Made by a program: the position numbers and the translations under genes
Shown: in pieces, positions 50,247 through 59,330 of the stretch
Layout: each line of letters opens with the position of its first letter
Numbering within the stretch: the first letter of the stretch is position 1
From: an uncultured Lacinutrix sp.
Lineage (GTDB): Bacteria; Bacteroidota; Bacteroidia; Flavobacteriales; Flavobacteriaceae
DNA: 64,000 nt
Assembly (NCBI RefSeq): GCF_947500325.1
Contig: NZ_CANMRQ010000007.1
Coordinates: 140,659 to 204,658 of the forward strand
Reading direction: 5' to 3'
Notes under the pieces: model-generated
Told to the model about the DNA's origin: nothing
Databases searched by the model: none
Seen by the model: the letters and a program-made list of their open reading frames with translations, nothing else

Positions 50247-50687
50247 TTATTTCCAAATTTCCCACCATTTTTTATTTTCATTATTTGTTCGTTCTTTAGT
50301 CAAGTCTATATTAACAGAAATTTTCTCTTCAACTTCCCATATTTGAGTTTTGTCAATATCAACCGATAATCCCTCAAGAAACTTCTCCGCTTCAATTCTT
50401 TTTAGTGAATCATTAATCAGACCTTTTTGCGGAACGCTTATAATTAGTTTGTCCTCTCGTTCAATTTGTTTAATCCAGGAGACAATTTCGTTTTCAGTCT
50501 TTTTATTGTAGGAACTGGTTGCGGATTCGTCAATCTCCAAATTTTCGTCCAACATAAAATAGTCTACAATATGTATAGAAAAGAATAGGTTTTGTGATTT
50601 ATCAAAATAAAACATTTCTGATTGTCTATTCTCTGGTAATGACAGAGAAAATCCAATCCAATTTATTATTCTATTTCTTTTATTCAT
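50247..50687 (-). CDS. Hypothetical cytoplasmic protein (146 aa)
   Basis: Not recognised. It begins MNKRNRIINWIGFSLSLPEN, contains SEMFYFDKSQNLFFSIHIVD and acidic DENLEIDESATSS, and ends with a Trp-rich motif KKWWEIWK. No signal peptide. The Trp-rich aromatic tail resembles small immunity-type proteins, but this is not evidence for function. It lies at the outer edge of the cassette-like region. Confidence 0.5.
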   Translation of the reverse strand: MNKRNRIINWIGFSLSLPENRQSEMFYFDKSQNLFFSIHIVDYFMLDENLEIDESATSSYNKKTENEIVSWIKQIEREDKLIISVPQKGLINDSLKRIEAEKFLEGLSVDIDKTQIWEVEEKISVNIDLTKERTNNENKKWWEIWK

Positions 50688-50808
50688 TCTCTATTCGTAG
50701 TTCTGACAAATGTTTGCTAACAATGTTATATAGTTCCTAAAACTAGAACAAAATGCTTAAGACCTCATATTGTAATAATGTTTTTTATTTGTAGATCAAG
50801 TTAATACT

Positions 50809-50837
50809 AAAAAGCCCAAAACAAAAATGCTTTGGGC
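50809..50837 (-). terminator. Terminator of pepT
   Basis: A 7-bp stem GCCCAAA / TTTGGGC with a 10-base loop lies about 25 bases past the pepT stop; on the minus strand it is followed by TTTTT. Confidence 0.7.
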
Positions 50838-50862
50838 CATAAATTATTATAGAATAAGGTTG

Positions 50863-52101
50863 TTATTTTTTTAGAGCAGTTAATTCTGCAATTTTACAAA
50901 TAACCTCGGTTGCTTTAATCATACTTTCTACTGGAACATATTCATAACGCCCATGGAAATTATGTCCACCAGCAAAAATGTTTGGGCATGGTAATCCCAT
51001 ATAGCTTAATTGCGAGCCATCTGTTCCACCACGAATAGGTTTAATTAATGGTTTAATATCTAACTGTTTCATAGCTTCTTCTGCTATATCTACAATATGC
51101 ATTACAGGTTCTACCTTTTCTTTCATGTTAAAATATTGATCTTTAATCTCAATAGTAATGGCATCTCTTCCGTACTGCGTATTTAACTCATTAGTTAACT
51201 TTTGCATAACTTCTTTTCGTGCTTCAAAATGCCCACGATCATGATCACGAATAATATATTGTAAAACTGTATCTTCAACTTCTCCTTTTACAGAGTATAG
51301 ATGAAAGAAGCCTTCATAACCTTCTGTATGTTCAGGTGTTTCCATGCGTGGTAAAGAGTTAATAAACTCTGTTGCTATGTACATAGAGTTTATCATTTTC
51401 CCTTTGGCATAACCGGGATGTACTATTTTTCCTTTAATGTGCACTTTAGCGCCAGCAGCATTAAAATTTTCGTATTCTAGTTCTCCAATTTGACTGCCAT
51501 CCATTGTATAAGCCCAATCTGCTCCAAATTTTTCAACATCAAATTTATGTGCGCCACGACCAATTTCTTCATCTGGTGTAAAGCCTACTTTAATAGTACC
51601 ATGTTTTATATCTGGATTGGCAATTAAAAACTCCATAGCAGAAACAATCTCTGTTATTCCAGCTTTATCGTCTGCACCTAGTAATGTGGTACCGTCTGTA
51701 GTAATTAATGTTTGGCCTTTGTATAATAAAAGATCTTCAAAATAGTCTGGCGATAATACAATGTTTTCTGCTTCGTTAAGCATAATATCTTTACCATCGT
51801 AACTCTCAATAATTTGTGGTTTTACATTAGCACCTGTAAAATCTGGAGTAGTGTCAAAATGAGAAATAAAACCAATAGTAGGTACATCATGATCTACATT
51901 ACTTGGCAATGTTGCCATAATATAGGCATTCTCATCTATAGAAACATCGCTTAAACCTATTGCTTTTAACTCATCGACTAAAGCATTTGCTAAATCCCAT
52001 TGTTTTGCAGTACTAGGAGTCGTATCGCTTTCAGGGTCAGATTCTGTATCAACAGTTACATATCCTACAAAACGTTTTATTATATCTTCTTTAGAAATCA
52101 T
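50863..52101 (-). CDS. pepT: Peptidase T (tripeptide aminopeptidase)
   Basis: A 412-residue M20B metallopeptidase cleaving the N-terminal residue of tripeptides in the cytoplasm. Zinc and catalytic motifs are visible: [12 protein letters not shown] (His ligand), [11 protein letters not shown] (bridging Asp), [14 protein letters not shown] (catalytic Glu pair), [13 protein letters not shown] and [17 protein letters not shown] with FAGGHNFHG (final His ligand). Length is normal. Monocistronic, with its own terminator; divergent from pyrD. Confidence 0.95.
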   Translation of the reverse strand: MISKEDIIKRFVGYVTVDTESDPESDTTPSTAKQWDLANALVDELKAIGLSDVSIDENAYIMATLPSNVDHDVPTIGFISHFDTTPDFTGANVKPQIIESYDGKDIMLNEAENIVLSPDYFEDLLLYKGQTLITTDGTTLLGADDKAGITEIVSAMEFLIANPDIKHGTIKVGFTPDEEIGRGAHKFDVEKFGADWAYTMDGSQIGELEYENFNAAGAKVHIKGKIVHPGYAKGKMINSMYIATEFINSLPRMETPEHTEGYEGFFHLYSVKGEVEDTVLQYIIRDHDRGHFEARKEVMQKLTNELNTQYGRDAITIEIKDQYFNMKEKVEPVMHIVDIAEEAMKQLDIKPLIKPIRGGTDGSQLSYMGLPCPNIFAGGHNFHGRYEYVPVESMIKATEVICKIAELTALKK

Positions 52102-52218
52102 TTTTTGATTGTTTTATGCGTAAATTTTAATTGCCAGTAAAAGTACAAAAATGTGTGCGACTATTTCTTTTTATATTTATCTCTAAACTATTTAATTGTA
52201 CATCTTTTTTTTTCAGTG

Positions 52219-52226
52219 TATTTTTG
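52219..52226 (+). promoter_or_regulatory. -7 promoter box of pyrD
   Basis: TATTTTTG matches TAnnTTTG and lies 15 bases before the preferred pyrD ATG at 52242. This supports the internal start and implies a very short leader. Confidence 0.55.
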
Positions 52227-52241
52227 CACAAACATAACTTG

Positions 52242-53273
52242 ATGTATAAATTACTTTTACGCCCATTACTTTTTAGTTTCGATCCCGAAAAAATTCATCA
52301 TTTTACATTTTCATTAGTTAAGACTTTATCTAAAATACCAGGAATGCCTTCTATTTTTAGAAGTCTTTATGTTACTAATAATAAAAAATTAGAGCGTAAC
52401 CTTTTTGGTTTAACATTTAAAAACCCTGTTGGTTTAGCGGCTGGTTTCGATAAAAATGCTGTGTTGTATAACGAACTAGCAAATTTTGGTTTCGGTTTTA
52501 TAGAAATTGGTACAGTTACTCCTAAAGGTCAAGAAGGTAACCCTAAAAAACGCTTATTTAGACTTAAGGATGATAAAGGTATTATTAATAGAATGGGCTT
52601 TAATAATAAAGGTCTAGATGCTGCAATACTTCAGTTAAAGAAAAATAAAGGACAACTTATTATTGGAGGAAACATAGGTAAAAACACCCAAACAAAACCA
52701 GAAGATTATACTAAAGATTATTTAGAATGTTTTAATGCATTACATCCTTATGTAGATTATTTTGTATTAAATGTGAGTTGCCCAAATGTTGGTAGCCATG
52801 CTAAGTTAAATGATAAAGACTATTTGTTAGAGTTAATAGGAGCTGTACAAAAAGCTAATAATACATTTGAAAAGCAAAAACCTATTCTTTTAAAAATTGC
52901 TCCAGACTTAAACGATGGCCAGTTAGATGAAATTATAGAATTAATTGCAGAAACAAATTTAGATGGTGTTATAGCTAGTAATACGTCTACAGATAGAGCA
53001 GGGTTAAAAGCAACTAATGCGCGTTTGGAAGCGATTGGAAATGGTGGTTTAAGTGGGCAACCAATACAATCAAAATCAACTAAAGTAATTAAATACTTAG
53101 CGGATAAGAGCAATAAGTCTTTTCCTATAATTGGTGTTGGTGGTATACATTCTGCAGAAGATGCTTTAGAAAAAATAAAAGCAGGAGCAGATTTAGTTCA
53201 AATTTACACAGGTTTTATTTACGAAGGCCCAAGTTTAATTAAGAAAATTAATAAAGCATTACTTAATAATTAG
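52242..53273 (+). CDS. pyrD: Dihydroorotate dehydrogenase (quinone), class 2
   Basis: About 343 residues from ATG 52242 ([16 protein letters not shown]), the usual class 2 N-terminus that docks on the inner membrane; the frame runs 37 codons further upstream, but a promoter box lies inside that stretch. It oxidises dihydroorotate to orotate with FMN and quinone. Motifs: [50 protein letters not shown] with the class 2 catalytic Ser, and [19 protein letters not shown]. Its end overlaps the convergent T9SS gene by 15 bases. Confidence 0.94.
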   Translation: MYKLLLRPLLFSFDPEKIHHFTFSLVKTLSKIPGMPSIFRSLYVTNNKKLERNLFGLTFKNPVGLAAGFDKNAVLYNELANFGFGFIEIGTVTPKGQEGNPKKRLFRLKDDKGIINRMGFNNKGLDAAILQLKKNKGQLIIGGNIGKNTQTKPEDYTKDYLECFNALHPYVDYFVLNVSCPNVGSHAKLNDKDYLLELIGAVQKANNTFEKQKPILLKIAPDLNDGQLDEIIELIAETNLDGVIASNTSTDRAGLKATNARLEAIGNGGLSGQPIQSKSTKVIKYLADKSNKSFPIIGVGGIHSAEDALEKIKAGADLVQIYTGFIYEGPSLIKKINKALLNN

Positions 53274-54176
53274 CTTTTTAGTATTAATGCCTCCATTATT
53301 GTTTTTTGTTTTTACAAGGTAAATACCTTTACTTAAATCTGCTATATTAATACTTACAGATGATTTTTTTTCTAGAGTAATATCTTTTACAATAGAACCA
53401 AGGATATTATATATTTGAATTGTATTTATAGTATTTGCACTTGAAATAGTAATATTGTCCGTTGCTGGATTAGGAGAAATTTTAATTTTATTTTTAGAAT
53501 CAAACTCTGGAGTACTTAAAAGCGATGTTAGATATTCTATGGTTAAAGTTCCTATTTTATTACCATTAAATGGGTATCCATTTATCATAGAAATTCCAAC
53601 AGGTGCATTTGGGCTATTTGGTGAGTCGTAATCAGTTCCATTATCTGTACCAGCATCATATGCAAATACATCAATAGCAATGGGAGTAGATTCTTCTTGA
53701 GGATAATCTCTAATGTCAATACTGTTTACTGCAATAAACCAATCTGGACTAGGAGCAATCATAGATACTATAGTGATATAAGGGAAATCTAGACAAAAAT
53801 TTTGTTCGAGTTCTAAAGAAGCATTAGCATTGTTAGGCACAAAACTGTTTTGAAAACCAAAATGTGCATTTCCAGCTATAACAGCATTTGAAACTTCATC
53901 GATTAAAGCAGTATTATCACCTAGTTCTGCCATATTTTTAATGCCTAAAGAGGCATTTTCACCAATTTCAATAAATTGATTGGGTGAATTATGAGATATA
54001 ATTACTAAATCAGACCAGTGCGCTCCATTTGGAATAGAAGTATGCTCTGTTGCATTCCAAGTACTTTGAAATGTAATTTTATATACGGGTTCATTTTCAG
54101 AACTTGGAGCACATTGCGAATTAACTTTTACATTAAAACAAATTAGAAGTATAGCGAGAGTATAAAGTTTTTTCAT
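53259..54176 (-). CDS. Spondin-domain protein with type IX secretion sorting domain
   Basis: A 305-residue exported protein. Signal peptide (1-20, ending VNSQ), then a spondin_N-like domain (about 25-200): [47 protein letters not shown], and later acidic loops that may bind calcium. The C-terminal 75 residues are a type A T9SS sorting domain ([39 protein letters not shown]). The protein should therefore be secreted or attached at the cell surface. Role unknown; spondin-type domains are often linked to adhesion. Confidence 0.85.
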   Translation of the reverse strand: MKKLYTLAILLICFNVKVNSQCAPSSENEPVYKITFQSTWNATEHTSIPNGAHWSDLVIISHNSPNQFIEIGENASLGIKNMAELGDNTALIDEVSNAVIAGNAHFGFQNSFVPNNANASLELEQNFCLDFPYITIVSMIAPSPDWFIAVNSIDIRDYPQEESTPIAIDVFAYDAGTDNGTDYDSPNSPNAPVGISMINGYPFNGNKIGTLTIEYLTSLLSTPEFDSKNKIKISPNPATDNITISSANTINTIQIYNILGSIVKDITLEKKSSVSINIADLSKGIYLVKTKNNNGGINTKKLIIK

Positions 54177-54279
54177 TTTATTAAAGTTGGTTTCTTATAA
54201 GATACATAAAGATAAAAAAGGTTGCGTTTCTTATGTAAGAATATTTAACTTTAATATATTTTTACCAAAAATTTAAGTA

Positions 54280-54906
54280 TTGAATTACGAAACACTTATA
54301 GGATTTATATTAGCTACTTCGGCATTAGCATTTTCTCCTGGTCCCGATAACATTTATGTCTTAATGCAAAGTATAACCAATGGTACTAAGTATGGTATTG
54401 CAACAGTTTGCGGTCTTATTTCTGGTTGTCTATTACATACAACTTTAGTAGCTTTTGGAGTCTCAGCTATTATTAAAGAAAACGATATGCTTTTTTTTAT
54501 TATAAAATGTTTTGGAGCAGCTTATTTATTGTATTTGGCATATAAAGTATACAACAGCGATGCTAAAGTAACAATTACTAATGATAATGTACCTAAGAAA
54601 GGTTTGTGGCAATTGTTTAAGCAAGGTGTTATAATGAATGTTCTAAACCCTAAAGTTTCTATTTTCTTCCTAGCCTTTTTCCCCGGATTTTTATTTTCTG
54701 AAACATTAAGTTCAGTAAAACAGTTTTATGTATTGGGATTATTATTTATGGCTACATCTTTTGTTATTTTTTCATTAATAGCAATATTAGCTGGCTTTAT
54801 TTCAAATTATTTGAAGCGTAGCCAGAATATTGGTATTGTTTTAAAATGGTTGCAAATTGTTGTTTTTATAGGAATAGCCATTTTTATTTTCTTTTCAGAA
54901 AAATAA
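54280..54906 (+). CDS. LysE/RhtB-family amino acid exporter
   Basis: A 208-residue six-helix membrane protein of the LysE superfamily, exporting amino acids or derivatives. The N-terminal family motif FSPGPDNIYV is clear, followed by GLISGCLLHTTLVAFG and the FKQGVIMNVLNPKVSIFFLA block. Start is TTG at 54280, which places the protein at the normal family N-terminus; no ATG is available there. The exact substrate cannot be read. Confidence 0.9.
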   Translation: MNYETLIGFILATSALAFSPGPDNIYVLMQSITNGTKYGIATVCGLISGCLLHTTLVAFGVSAIIKENDMLFFIIKCFGAAYLLYLAYKVYNSDAKVTITNDNVPKKGLWQLFKQGVIMNVLNPKVSIFFLAFFPGFLFSETLSSVKQFYVLGLLFMATSFVIFSLIAILAGFISNYLKRSQNIGIVLKWLQIVVFIGIAIFIFFSEK

Positions 54907-54920
54907 AGTACTTTAGTTAC

Positions 54921-55661
54921 ATGCTAAAAATCAAACAAAAATTTCCCCTTTTAGTAATTGTAGCATTTATATTTTTTACAATCATAGGAACTATAACTCA
55001 TGAATTTGGGCATATTTCAGTCGCTAATTTTTTTGGTTATGAAACCACCTTACATTATGGCTCAATGGAATATATACCTAAAGGATACAATCAAGATGAA
55101 GATGTTATTTTATTTGATGCATTTAATGATAAATACAAAAACATAAAGTATGAGGATTTAGATGAATCTATTAAAAAAGAAGCTGATTTATTATTAGATA
55201 GAATTAATAATAAGTTTAATGTAAGTGCAAAGCATAGTTTCTTAATAACACTTGGTGGACCAGTGCAAACTGTTTTAACTTCAGTATTTGGATTATTAAT
55301 TCTTTATTACCGAAAATCAAAAAAGAGGCCTAATTTTAATATATGGGATTGGTTGGGTGTTTTTATGAGTCTATTTATTTTGAGGGAAGTTTTTAATACT
55401 TTGTCTTCATTATTTAAACGTTTTTTTTACAATACTATAGACTTTTATGGAGATGAATTTCGCATTTCACGTTATCTAGATTTAAATCAATGGATAATTC
55501 CTATTATAACATGTCTTATTGGGCTTGCAATTTCCTCACATATAATATTTAAAGTTATACCAAAACAATATAGATTTTCTTTTATAATTGGAGGTTTAAT
55601 AGGTGGGATTTCTGGATTTGCTATATGGTTTGGTTTTTTAGGAAAACTTATTTTACCTTAA
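54921..55661 (+). CDS. Membrane protein with HEFGH motif, M50-like peptidase candidate
   Basis: About 246 residues from ATG 54921; the longer frame overlaps lysE and looks spurious. A first membrane helix (about 8-30) leads into GTITHEFGHISVANFFGYE, an HExxH zinc motif placed at a membrane boundary as in site-2-type M50 peptidases. Three or four more helices follow (SFLITLGGPVQTVLTSVFGL, then two near the C-terminus). GGPVQTVL is similar to the NxxPxxxL-type region of M50 proteins but lacks the classical NPDG. A protease role is plausible, not certain. It starts 14 bases after lysE. Confidence 0.65.
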   Translation: MLKIKQKFPLLVIVAFIFFTIIGTITHEFGHISVANFFGYETTLHYGSMEYIPKGYNQDEDVILFDAFNDKYKNIKYEDLDESIKKEADLLLDRINNKFNVSAKHSFLITLGGPVQTVLTSVFGLLILYYRKSKKRPNFNIWDWLGVFMSLFILREVFNTLSSLFKRFFYNTIDFYGDEFRISRYLDLNQWIIPIITCLIGLAISSHIIFKVIPKQYRFSFIIGGLIGGISGFAIWFGFLGKLILP

Positions 55662-55678
55662 TCTGTAATGAATAATGG

Positions 55679-55708
55679 TTTGCTAACTACTAATCTTTTT
55701 TATCTTTG
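55679..55708 (+). promoter_or_regulatory. Bacteroidota promoter for the HMG-CoA-lyase-like gene
   Basis: TTTG (55679-55682), an 18-base spacer and TATCTTTG (55701-55708) match the Bacteroidota consensus. The ATG is only 10 bases after the -7 box, so the leader is very short or absent. Confidence 0.5.
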
Positions 55709-55717
55709 ACCTAATAT

Positions 55718-56581
55718 ATGAAGAATCAAGTAAAAGTTATTGAATGTCCGCGTGATGCTATGCAAGGTATTAAGCAATTTATTCCTACGGAAAAGAAGGT
55801 GCAATACATTCAGTCACTATTGCGTGTAGGTTTTGATACTATAGACTTTGGAAGTTTTGTATCTCCAAAAGCGATTCCGCAAATGGTAGATACAAGAGAA
55901 GTATTAGCGCAATTAGATTTAAGTAAAGCAACTAGTAAATTACTAGCCATAATTGCAAATACACGAGGCGCAGACGATGCTTGTAGACATCCAGAGATTG
56001 ATTATTTGGGTTATCCGTTTTCTATATCAGAGAATTTTCAAATGCGTAATACACATAAAACCATTGCGCAATCTGTTGTAACATTACAAGAGATTTTAAA
56101 TAAGGCAGATCAAGTAAACAAAGAGGTTGTAGTATATATATCTATGGGATTTGGGAATCCTTATGGAGATCCATGGAATGTGGATATAGTAGGAGAGTGG
56201 ACAGAGCGCTTAAGTAAAATGGGAGTGAAAATTTTATCTTTAAGCGATACGGTAGGAACTTCTAATCCAGAGAATATAGATTATTTATTTTCTAATTTAA
56301 TTCCGCAATACAAAGACATTGAATTTGGAGCACATTTACATACTACACCGTCCACTTGGTTTGAAAAAGTAGATGCAGCATACAATGCTGGTTGCCGTCG
56401 TTTTGATGGAGCAATTCAAGGCTTTGGTGGTTGTCCAATGGCTAAAGACGAATTAACTGGTAATATGCCTACAGAAAAAGTATTGTCTTACTTAACTACA
56501 AAAAAAGCTTCAGATTTAAGTGCAATGTCTTTTGAGAGTGCTTATAATGAAGCGACTAAAATTTTTAGTCAATACCATTAA
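55718..56581 (+). CDS. Hydroxymethylglutaryl-CoA lyase family enzyme
   Basis: A 287-residue TIM-barrel enzyme of the HMGL-like family, expected to cleave 3-hydroxy-3-methylglutaryl-CoA into acetyl-CoA and acetoacetate during leucine degradation. Seen: ECPRDAMQGIKQFIPTEKKV (the R-D pair of the active site), GFDTIDFGSFVSPKAIPQM, LSDTVGTSNPENI, FGAHLHTTPSTW (metal His residues) and AIQGFGGCPMAKDELTGNMP, with the catalytic Cys loop GGCPMA. All core residues are present, so I favour a true HMG-CoA lyase over other HMGL-fold enzymes. Confidence 0.88.
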   Translation: MKNQVKVIECPRDAMQGIKQFIPTEKKVQYIQSLLRVGFDTIDFGSFVSPKAIPQMVDTREVLAQLDLSKATSKLLAIIANTRGADDACRHPEIDYLGYPFSISENFQMRNTHKTIAQSVVTLQEILNKADQVNKEVVVYISMGFGNPYGDPWNVDIVGEWTERLSKMGVKILSLSDTVGTSNPENIDYLFSNLIPQYKDIEFGAHLHTTPSTWFEKVDAAYNAGCRRFDGAIQGFGGCPMAKDELTGNMPTEKVLSYLTTKKASDLSAMSFESAYNEATKIFSQYH

Positions 56582-56590
56582 CTATAACTT

Positions 56591-57187
56591 TTAGTTTTTC
56601 GATTGACAAACTAACATGGCTTTACTTATTAAATCATCAGTTAACTCTTTTGCTCTAGTAATTGGCCATTCTTCTTTTAGAATATTACTATGCGCTACTG
56701 CAGATTCAAGAAGTAGATATATTTGCTGAACAAGTTTTTCACAATCTTCAGTATTTTTTGCACTAATATTGTCATGAACTAATAGCTCAATATAATTTAA
56801 GAATGCTCTTTTTTGAGATAATACTTCAGATCTTATTAACTTATTTTCTATTGGAACTTCAGAAAACACTTTAATATTCCAACAGCCATTAAAATCATCC
56901 ATTTTATAAAAAAGCTCTAAATAACTAAAAATAGCTAGAATCTTTTGATTGCCTTTTGGTGCTTGTTCTACAAATGATACAATTTGACTTGAAAAATTTA
57001 GATTCCTATGCCTTAAATAAGCGATGCATATCTCTTCTTTAGATTTAAAAAAATTATTTAAAATTGCTTGTGATGTATTTGAAGCCTTAACAATATCTTT
57101 AATTGTAGTAGTATTATATCCGTTTTTATAAAAAAGATTAGAGGCACTATTTATTATAGATTGACGAGTTTCAGAACTAGAATTCAT
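56591..57187 (-). CDS. TetR-family transcriptional regulator
   Basis: About 198 residues from ATG 57187 (MNSSSETRQSIINSASNLF); the 9-codon upstream extension looks non-coding. The N-terminal TetR helix-turn-helix is NTTTIKDIVKASNTSQAILN with FFKSKEEI, followed by an all-helical ligand domain. It is divergent from the porin operon across a 305-base spacer, so the porin genes are its most likely target. Confidence 0.85.
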   Translation of the reverse strand: MNSSSETRQSIINSASNLFYKNGYNTTTIKDIVKASNTSQAILNNFFKSKEEICIAYLRHRNLNFSSQIVSFVEQAPKGNQKILAIFSYLELFYKMDDFNGCWNIKVFSEVPIENKLIRSEVLSQKRAFLNYIELLVHDNISAKNTEDCEKLVQQIYLLLESAVAHSNILKEEWPITRAKELTDDLISKAMLVCQSKN

Positions 57188-57402
57188 AGGTAGAAAGTAT
57201 AAATTTTGTAGCAAAATATTGATATTAATTAGTAATAGCTAAAAAAGTATACTAATAACTTGCTTTAATCTATATACAGTATAAAATACTAGATTAAAGG
57301 TAGAAAAACGCATGATGTAGTTGTGTAACTTAATGTTTGTTAGGGTTTTATATGTAAGTTTTAATTTTGTTAATTATTTTATTTAAAATAATTCTAAATA
57401 AA

Positions 57403-57434
57403 CTTGCGTAAACTGTTTTTCGTTTTTATTTTTG
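57403..57434 (+). promoter_or_regulatory. Bacteroidota promoter for the porin gene
   Basis: CTTG (57403-57406), a 20-base spacer and TATTTTTG (57427-57434) fit the consensus. It lies in the 305-base TetR/porin spacer, where I see no gene and no other clear structure. Leader about 50 bases. Confidence 0.6.
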
Positions 57435-57492
57435 CAGTCGAAAATAAATATTTATTTATAATTAGTCTAAATAAGAATAAAATTAACCAACA

Positions 57493-58671
57493 ATGAAAAG
57501 AATATTATTATTACTAATAATTTTAATTAACACATCTGCTTTTGCACAAACAACTCCGCAAGACAGTATAACATTTAACCCACAACAACAATTAAATGCT
57601 GCTCAGCGTTTATTATCAGGTAACTATGGAAAGGCTGTAACAGTAGGAGCTTATGGAGAAACAACATATAACCAACCAGAAGGAAAGAATGGGGAATTAG
57701 ATGTACAGCGTTTAGTATTATTATTTGGATATCGTTTTAATGATAAAACACAATTTGTAACAGAGGTAGAATTAGAGCATGTTGAAGAAGTATTTGTAGA
57801 GCAAGCTTTTGTTAATTATTCTGTTGGAGATAATGTAAGTCTACGTGGTGGATTAATGTTAGTACCAATGGGAATTGTTAACGAATTTCATGAACCAACA
57901 ACATTTAATGGAGTTGAACGTCCTGCTGTAGATAATGCAATTGTACCAACAACTTGGAGAGAGATTGGAGTTGGTGTTACTGGTCGTTTACAAGAAGCTT
58001 CTATTGGCTATCAAGCTTATGTTTTTAATGGTTTTAAATCTACTGTTAATGACGAAGGAGAAGTTACTGGTTTTTTAAAAGGAAGCAATGGATTACGAGG
58101 TGGTCGCCAAAAAGCAATTAAGTCAACTATAGACAGTCCTACATTATCTACTAAAGTAGAATATTATGGTATACCTGGTTTGCGTTTAGGGTTATCAGGT
58201 TATTTTGGTAAAACACAAGCAGCCGACGATGTAGAAGATATTGATGGTGCTAATATTGGAATTACTATGGTAGGTTTAGATGCACGTTACGCTTATAAAC
58301 GTATAACTGCAAGAGGGCAATTTATATATGCCTCTTTAAGTGATACTGAAGCTTATAACATTTTAACAGAAAGAGATTTAGGAAGCGCATTAATGGGGTA
58401 TTATGGGGAGTTAGCATATAACTTATTACCATTAAATAAAAAACAAAGATTATTCGCTTTTGCACGTTATGAGAATTACGATACACATGCAGATACAGAT
58501 GGTACATTAGTAAGAAATGATGCATATAATAGAACAGATATTACTACTGGATTAAGTTATCATATAGCACCAGGAGTTGTATTAAAAGGCGATTACCAAT
58601 TTAGAAGTAACGCATTAGAAAATAGTGAAGTAGATAATAGACTAAACTTTGGTATAGGAGTTTGGTTCTAG
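57493..58671 (+). CDS. Outer-membrane porin-like beta-barrel protein
   Basis: A 392-residue exported protein with signal peptide (1-19, ending AFAQ). The rest is rich in alternating aromatic/polar beta strands (LVLLFGYRFNDKTQFVTEVE, VSLRGGLMLVPMGIVNEFHE, VVLKGDYQFRSN) and ends in LNFGIGVWF with a terminal Phe, typical of outer-membrane barrels. The pattern is close to phosphate-selective-porin-like or maltoporin-like proteins of Bacteroidota. The following genes encode an FMN-binding protein and a membrane protein, suggesting an envelope redox or ion-uptake function. Confidence 0.8.
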   Translation: MKRILLLLIILINTSAFAQTTPQDSITFNPQQQLNAAQRLLSGNYGKAVTVGAYGETTYNQPEGKNGELDVQRLVLLFGYRFNDKTQFVTEVELEHVEEVFVEQAFVNYSVGDNVSLRGGLMLVPMGIVNEFHEPTTFNGVERPAVDNAIVPTTWREIGVGVTGRLQEASIGYQAYVFNGFKSTVNDEGEVTGFLKGSNGLRGGRQKAIKSTIDSPTLSTKVEYYGIPGLRLGLSGYFGKTQAADDVEDIDGANIGITMVGLDARYAYKRITARGQFIYASLSDTEAYNILTERDLGSALMGYYGELAYNLLPLNKKQRLFAFARYENYDTHADTDGTLVRNDAYNRTDITTGLSYHIAPGVVLKGDYQFRSNALENSEVDNRLNFGIGVWF

Positions 58672-58712
58672 TATTTAAAAAGATAAGAGTTAGTTTAATT
58701 TAAGTGTCTTTT

Positions 58713-58753
58713 AGTTAATACTGAAAATATAAATTTTCGGTATTAACTATTTG
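58713..58753 (+). terminator. Hairpin after the porin gene
   Basis: A 16-bp stem (AGTTAATACTGAAAAT / ATTTTCGGTATTAACT, one G-U pair) with loop ATAA lies 41 bases after the porin stop. The following tract ATTTGG is only weakly U-rich, so partial termination is likely. Confidence 0.6.
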
Positions 58754-58787
58754 GCATTTTAATTGTTTAAAAAGAATAAATAATTAA

Positions 58788-58795
58788 TACTTTTG
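58788..58795 (+). promoter_or_regulatory. -7 box immediately before the FMN-binding gene
   Basis: TACTTTTG matches TAnnTTTG and ends 4 bases before the ATG at 58800. If used, transcription would start at or next to the start codon, giving a leaderless mRNA. Confidence 0.45.
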
Positions 58796-58799
58796 CAAA

Positions 58800-59327
58800 A
58801 TGTATTTTAAACAGATTTCAATATTAGTTTTAGCAGTAACTTTATTTTCATTTGGATTGCCTAAGAAAATTCAGAAGAAAGTTGATAAAGAAATTAAAGC
58901 AACTTATGAAGTTGAGAATTTTGCTTTTAATGCAATTTCTATTCCTGAAACGATAACAAAAGAATTACCTTCAAAATTTGGATCAGATAATTTTTTTGAA
59001 ATCAAATCTGAAAATAAAAATATAGGCTATGCATATATTGCTAAAGCACCAAGTAAGACGGCTAAATTTGACTATTTAGTGCTATTGGATAAGCAACTTA
59101 TAGTAAAAAAAGCAAAAGTTTTAATTTATAGAGAAGAATACGGTGGAGAAATTGGTAGTAAGCGTTGGTTAAAACAATTTATTGGTAAAACAGAAAATGA
59201 TGAATTGAGATATAATGATAATATTATAGCTATTTCTGGAGCAACTATTTCTGTTCGATCAATGACAAATGCAATGAATGATTTATTGCAATCATTAAAG
59301 ATTCTAAACGAAAAAGGCATTCTATAA
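58800..59327 (+). CDS. FMN-binding domain protein (RnfG/NqrC-like)
   Basis: A 175-residue exported protein with an N-terminal signal peptide or membrane anchor (1-22). The FMN-binding domain includes the flavinylation-type motif SGATISVRSMTNAM (about 145-158), in which a Ser/Thr carries covalent FMN in related proteins. It also has GYAYIAKAPSKTAKFDYLVL. Likely a periplasmic flavoprotein moving electrons. It is followed by a membrane protein 3 bases later. The electron donor and acceptor are not visible in the window. Confidence 0.82.
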   Translation: MYFKQISILVLAVTLFSFGLPKKIQKKVDKEIKATYEVENFAFNAISIPETITKELPSKFGSDNFFEIKSENKNIGYAYIAKAPSKTAKFDYLVLLDKQLIVKKAKVLIYREEYGGEIGSKRWLKQFIGKTENDELRYNDNIIAISGATISVRSMTNAMNDLLQSLKILNEKGIL

Positions 59328-59330
59328 AAT

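Noticed and set aside
37440..50687. CRISPR array
   Set aside because: The repeated spacers are about 90-175 bases long, diverged and separated by whole genes; no short regular repeats or cas genes occur.
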